A DNA stretch of 58,011 nucleotides from Oceanospirillaceae bacterium. GTDB taxonomy: Bacteria; Pseudomonadota; Gammaproteobacteria; Pseudomonadales; Balneatricaceae. This document shows positions 54,861 through 58,011 of the stretch, one piece after another. Each line of letters opens with the position of its first letter. The first letter of the stretch is position 1. Made by a program: the position numbers and the translations under genes. Below the pieces are notes generated by a model. It did not search any database, was not told the DNA's origin, and saw nothing but the letters and a program-made list of their open reading frames with translations. The stretch is taken from positions 1 through 58,011 of the forward strand of contig JABGSN010000039.1 in NCBI GenBank assembly GCA_018647765.1. Direction: 5' to 3'.

Positions 54861-55450
54861 TGAGCAAAACCCATGAAGAACGCATGACCGCCAAAAAGGC
54901 CGTCATCGATGCCCGCATTGCTAAAGCCACAGAAGAACGCGGCATCACCATCTTGTTACGTGGCAACGGCAAGGGTAAAAGTAGTTCAGCCTTTGGCACC
55001 ATGATGCGCACCTTAGGCCATGGCAAAAAAGCCGCTGTAGTGCAGTTTGTAAAAGGCCGTATTGAAACCGGTGAATACAAGTTTTTTAAAGACTACCCTG
55101 GTCTAGACTGGCACGTAATGGGTCACGGATTCACCTGGGAAACCAAAGACAAAGCCAACGACATTGCCGCCGCAGAACAAGCATGGGACATCACCCAAGG
55201 CCTATTGCAAGACCCGAGTATCGACATGTTGGTGCTGGATGAAATGGCTTATGTGTTCAAGTACAACTATTTGCCCCTTGAGCCTGTATTAGAGGCCTTA
55301 GCTAACCGCCCACATCACCAAACGGTGATTATTACGGGCCGAGTCATGCCCGAAGCGCTGGTTGAATACGCCGACACCATAAGCACTGTAAAAGACGATG
55401 GCCATGCCTTCCGTAAAGGTGTAAAGGCCCAAGCCGGTATTGAATTTTAA
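54860..55450 (+). CDS. cobO: Cob(I)yrinic acid a,c-diamide adenosyltransferase
   Basis: The 196-residue enzyme of the CobA/CobO/BtuR family adds the adenosyl group from ATP to Co(I) corrinoids. It has the P-loop-like RGNGKGKSSSAFGTMMRTLGHG and the family segments FVKGRIETGEYKFF, VLDEMAYVFKY and TGRVMPEALVEYAD. Its start shares one base with the preceding stop, and its stop with the cobB start. Confidence 0.94.
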   Translation: MSKTHEERMTAKKAVIDARIAKATEERGITILLRGNGKGKSSSAFGTMMRTLGHGKKAAVVQFVKGRIETGEYKFFKDYPGLDWHVMGHGFTWETKDKANDIAAAEQAWDITQGLLQDPSIDMLVLDEMAYVFKYNYLPLEPVLEALANRPHHQTVIITGRVMPEALVEYADTISTVKDDGHAFRKGVKAQAGIEF

Positions 55451-56787
55451 TGGCTACCTCACTGTCCTCTGCACCTGCCGTAGCCCACTGCCCCGCATTG
55501 TTTTTAGCGGCACCTGCGTCTGGCCAAGGCAAAACCACCATCACTGCCGCCCTCGCTCGGTATCACCGTGATCTTGGCCGCAAGGTGCGGGTGTTTAAAA
55601 TGGGCCCAGATTATCTAGACCCACAAATTCTACAACAGGCCTCCGGTCAACCGGTTACGCAGCTGGATTTATGGATGGCAGGTACAGAGTATTGTCGCCA
55701 CCAGTTTTACCTTGCCGCTCAAGCAGCCGACCTTATTCTCGTAGAAGGCGCCATGGGTTTATTCGATGGCGAACCGTCCAGTGCAGACTTAGCGATGACC
55801 TTTAATATTCCCGTAGCCTTAGTGATGGACGTTAAAGGCATGGCGCAAACAGCTGCCGCCGTGGCTTTAGGTTTAGCGGATTTTCGCGACGATGTTGAGT
55901 TTTGTGGCCTAGTTGCCAACAATTGCGGCACGCAGCGTCATGCACAACTGATTACAGACGCCCTAGACGGCCGCATGCCATTGTTGGCTAATTTGGCTCG
56001 TGACCCAGAAGTGTCGCTACCCGAGCGCCACCTAGGGTTAGTGCAAGCGGAAGAAGTGCGTGACGAATTAGAAGTCCGTTTTAACTTGGGTAAAGCATGG
56101 TTAGGCGAACAAGCTATTTGTGACTTGCCGGCCCCGGTAACTTTTGCCAGCCAAGACATTGCCCCCCCTAAAAAGCTGTTAGCGGGCACCAAAATCGGCA
56201 TTGCCAAAGATGCCGCCTTTAGCTTTATCTATAGCGCCAACACCCGCTTATTAGAAGCGATGGGCGCAGAGTTACACTATTTTTCTCCCATTAGCGACGC
56301 CCACCTACCGCAGGTAGATGCCTTATGGTTTGCCGGAGGTTACCCAGAACTGCATGCCGAAAAACTTGCCAACAATATAAGCATGTTAAAGGACGTGAGC
56401 AATTTCAATGCGGCCAACAAGCCTATTTTGGCAGAATGCGGTGGTTTTCTATATTGCTTAGAAAGCCTCACCGATTTAGATGAGAATACCCACCGAATGT
56501 GCGGTATTTTGTCAGGCCAAGGCGCAATGCGCGGCAAACGCGGTTGCCAAGGCATGCAGTCTGCGATGTTGCCAGAAGGCGAAGTACGAGCCCATGCCCA
56601 CCATCGTTCGCGCAGCCAAAATACGCCGGCGCCTATTGCACACGGTAAACGCCAGCGCCACCCAGCGCCTGGCGAAGCTATTTTTAGACAACAAGGCCTT
56701 ACCGCTAGCTACCTACACTTGTTCTTCCCATCCAACCCCGAAGCTGTCGCACAGCTGTTCACCAACCCTGTACAAGCTCAAGGTTAA
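55450..56787 (+). CDS. cobB: Cobyrinic acid a,c-diamide synthase
   Basis: The 445-residue glutamine-dependent enzyme amidates the a and c side chains of (hydrogeno)cobyrinic acid. It has the ATP site APASGQGKTTITAALARYHRD, VFKMGPDYLDPQIL, VEGAMGLFDG and a class I glutaminase half with the Cys in LAECGGFLYCLE. The His-rich stretch AHAHHRS near residue 382 takes the place of the usual GHEFHHS triad motif. Gene starts overlap by one base. CbiA is the other name for this enzyme. Confidence 0.92.
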   Translation: MATSLSSAPAVAHCPALFLAAPASGQGKTTITAALARYHRDLGRKVRVFKMGPDYLDPQILQQASGQPVTQLDLWMAGTEYCRHQFYLAAQAADLILVEGAMGLFDGEPSSADLAMTFNIPVALVMDVKGMAQTAAAVALGLADFRDDVEFCGLVANNCGTQRHAQLITDALDGRMPLLANLARDPEVSLPERHLGLVQAEEVRDELEVRFNLGKAWLGEQAICDLPAPVTFASQDIAPPKKLLAGTKIGIAKDAAFSFIYSANTRLLEAMGAELHYFSPISDAHLPQVDALWFAGGYPELHAEKLANNISMLKDVSNFNAANKPILAECGGFLYCLESLTDLDENTHRMCGILSGQGAMRGKRGCQGMQSAMLPEGEVRAHAHHRSRSQNTPAPIAHGKRQRHPAPGEAIFRQQGLTASYLHLFFPSNPEAVAQLFTNPVQAQG

Positions 56788-56795
56788 GGCAAATT

Positions 56796-57911
56796 ATGTG
56801 GCCCGAATCTAGCGAACAACAACAGCCTCTGCGCACCGGTTTAACCACCGGCACCTGCGCGACCGCCTGTTGTTTAGCAGCGGGGCATTTATTGTTGGGC
56901 GATCAGCAAAAAACCAGCGTTAGCGTGACCTTGCCGACTAAAAAGTCGAACACTGGACAGCCAAGCAAGCAAGTCAACTTAGAACTCACTGTGGTTGAAA
57001 AACGCGGTTTAGGCAAAGCCTATGCGGCCACCGTAAAAGATGCTGGCGACGACCCAGACGCCACCCATGGCGCGACTATTTGGGTTGACTTAAACCTTGT
57101 ACCACAACCAGGCATCGAATTTATTGCAGGTACGGGCGTAGGCACTGTGACTCGTTCGGGGTTATTGTTAACGGTTGGCCAAGCGGCCATCAACCCCGTG
57201 CCACGGCAAATGATGAGTCAGCAGCTTACGCGGCTGGCTGAGTTTTACCAATACACGGGTGGCTTTGCCGTGACTATCGGCGTGCTTAACGGTGTCGAAA
57301 TCGCTAAAAAAACCATGAACGGCCGCTTGGGGATTTTAGGTGGATTATCCATTTTAGGCACCAGTGGCATTGTCCGGCCTTATTCTTGCAGCGCTTGGAT
57401 TGCCTCTATTCATCAAGGGTTAGACGTTGCTGTAGCCAACAATCTTGACCATGTGGCCGCTGCTACAGGTAATGCCAGTGAAGCATTTATTAGCCAGCAT
57501 TATGGCCTTGATGACATGCAACTCATAGAGATGGGCGATTTTGCTGGTGCAGTGATCAAGCATTTAAAAAAATCTCCCGTAAAACGCCTCTCCATTTGCG
57601 GCGGCTTTGGCAAGATCAGCAAACTGGCCGATGGCTACATGGATTTACACAGCAGCCGGTCTTCTATCAATTTACCGAAGTTAGCCCACTTAGCCCATGG
57701 CTTAGGCGCAGATAGCGACCTAGTATCGGCCATCGAAGAGTGTAACACCAGCCTAGAGGCCCTCGACTTATGCCAGCAGCAGGGCATCAACTTAGCCCAC
57801 GCCGTGTGTCAAAACGCCCTAATTTTTGCCCAACAAAGCGTACCTAACTCAGTGCAACTCGAAGTCTTTGCGGTTAATAGGCAGGGTCAGCTGCTAGGGT
57901 GTGCACGCTAA
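56796..57911 (+). CDS. cbiD: Cobalt-precorrin-5B C1-methyltransferase
   Basis: The 371-residue protein has LRTGLTTGTCATACCLAAGHLLL near the start, and FIAGTGVGTVTRSGL, LGGLSILGTSGIVRPYS and ISICGGFGKISKLADG, all CbiD signatures. It uses S-adenosylmethionine to methylate C-1 in the corrin ring and marks the CbiD-type (early cobalt) route. It follows cobB after 8 bases. Confidence 0.95.
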   Translation: MWPESSEQQQPLRTGLTTGTCATACCLAAGHLLLGDQQKTSVSVTLPTKKSNTGQPSKQVNLELTVVEKRGLGKAYAATVKDAGDDPDATHGATIWVDLNLVPQPGIEFIAGTGVGTVTRSGLLLTVGQAAINPVPRQMMSQQLTRLAEFYQYTGGFAVTIGVLNGVEIAKKTMNGRLGILGGLSILGTSGIVRPYSCSAWIASIHQGLDVAVANNLDHVAAATGNASEAFISQHYGLDDMQLIEMGDFAGAVIKHLKKSPVKRLSICGGFGKISKLADGYMDLHSSRSSINLPKLAHLAHGLGADSDLVSAIEECNTSLEALDLCQQQGINLAHAVCQNALIFAQQSVPNSVQLEVFAVNRQGQLLGCAR

Positions 57912-58011
57912 TGAAGTTATTAATTCTTGGCGGCACGGCCGACGCGCGGCACTTTGCGAAAGCTGTTCATCAACAGCAACCTGCCCTAGAGCTGATATAC
58001 AGTGTGGCGGG
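57911..58011 (+). CDS. cobK: Precorrin-6A reductase, 5' part only
   Basis: The first 33 codons read MKLLILGGTADARHFAKAV, the NADPH-binding start of CobK/CbiJ, and then run off the right edge. The start shares one base with the cbiD stop. This fixes the order chelatase-cobO-cobB-cbiD-cobK. Confidence 0.85.
   Translation, partial: MKLLILGGTADARHFAKAVHQQQPALELIYSVA

Noticed and set aside
1-58011. tRNA, rRNA, CRISPR array or complete insertion sequence
   Set aside because: None was recognised on reading both strands by eye; only an IS66 tail fragment was found.

Overview
The window looks like chromosome from a marine gammaproteobacterium, close in style to Oceanospirillales-type genomes. This is inferred from gene content (TorTRS, a TMAO-demethylase locus, FNR/Anr, HexR, an AdoCbl riboswitch in front of cobalamin genes) and from family resemblance, not from a marker gene. 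There are no rRNA or tRNA genes, no CRISPR array and no complete mobile element. Genes are densely packed, with many 1-20 base overlaps.

Region 1 (1-14.4 kb) is a trimethylamine N-oxide (TMAO) locus. On the minus strand lie a glutamine-synthetase-like ligase (candidate gamma-glutamylmethylamide synthetase) and the start of a class II amidotransferase (candidate N-methylglutamate synthase subunit A). Divergent from them are a GntR/FCD regulator, a DUF1989-GcvT fusion that matches TMAO demethylase (tdm), and an ABC importer (binding protein, ATPase, double-length permease) best read as TmoXVW. These are followed by a complete TMAO-sensing phosphorelay: TorR, hybrid kinase TorS and periplasmic TorT. 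Importing TMAO, demethylating it to dimethylamine and formaldehyde, and passing methylamine through the N-methylglutamate route would supply carbon, C1 units and nitrogen. A 9/10 match to the TorR decamer lies upstream of tdm, so TorTRS may control TMAO catabolism here instead of, or besides, TMAO respiration (torCAD is not in the window).

Region 2 (14.4-29.3 kb) holds glpD overlapping torT, a GtrA/GtrB/ArnT-like envelope glycosylation operon, a cytochrome c with an EamA exporter, a cueR-copA copper operon with small haem or metal-binding secreted proteins beside it, an SDR, a frameshifted Wzz-like gene behind a perfect 13-bp inverted repeat, the GAPDH-ArsJ arsenate pair, and a peroxiredoxin frame interrupted by two TAG codons.

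Region 3 (29.3-38.4 kb) has a DeaD/CsdA helicase with a long leader, a GNAT enzyme, an Ldh-type dehydrogenase and a lone receiver protein. After these comes a minus-strand run of six tightly spaced genes (AEC transporter, N-formylglutamate amidohydrolase-like, PhyH dioxygenase, GFA protein, zinc-ribbon membrane protein, RluA-type synthase). An FNR/Anr gene with two perfect FNR boxes upstream closes the region.

Region 4 (38.4-47 kb) has carnitine-to-glycine-betaine genes (carnitine dehydrogenase and a 3-dehydrocarnitine-cleaving BKACE enzyme), a small decayed island with an IS66 remnant and a frameshifted pseudogene, a HexR-like regulator, and a TakP-type TRAP transporter whose large permease carries an unusual helical C-terminal extension of about 320 residues.

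Region 5 (47-58 kb) has uvrD, selO, a MAPEG protein, dtd and a proline iminopeptidase, then a cobalamin riboswitch leading a cobalamin operon (ChlI/ChlD-type chelatase fusion, cobO, cobB, cbiD, start of cobK/cbiJ).
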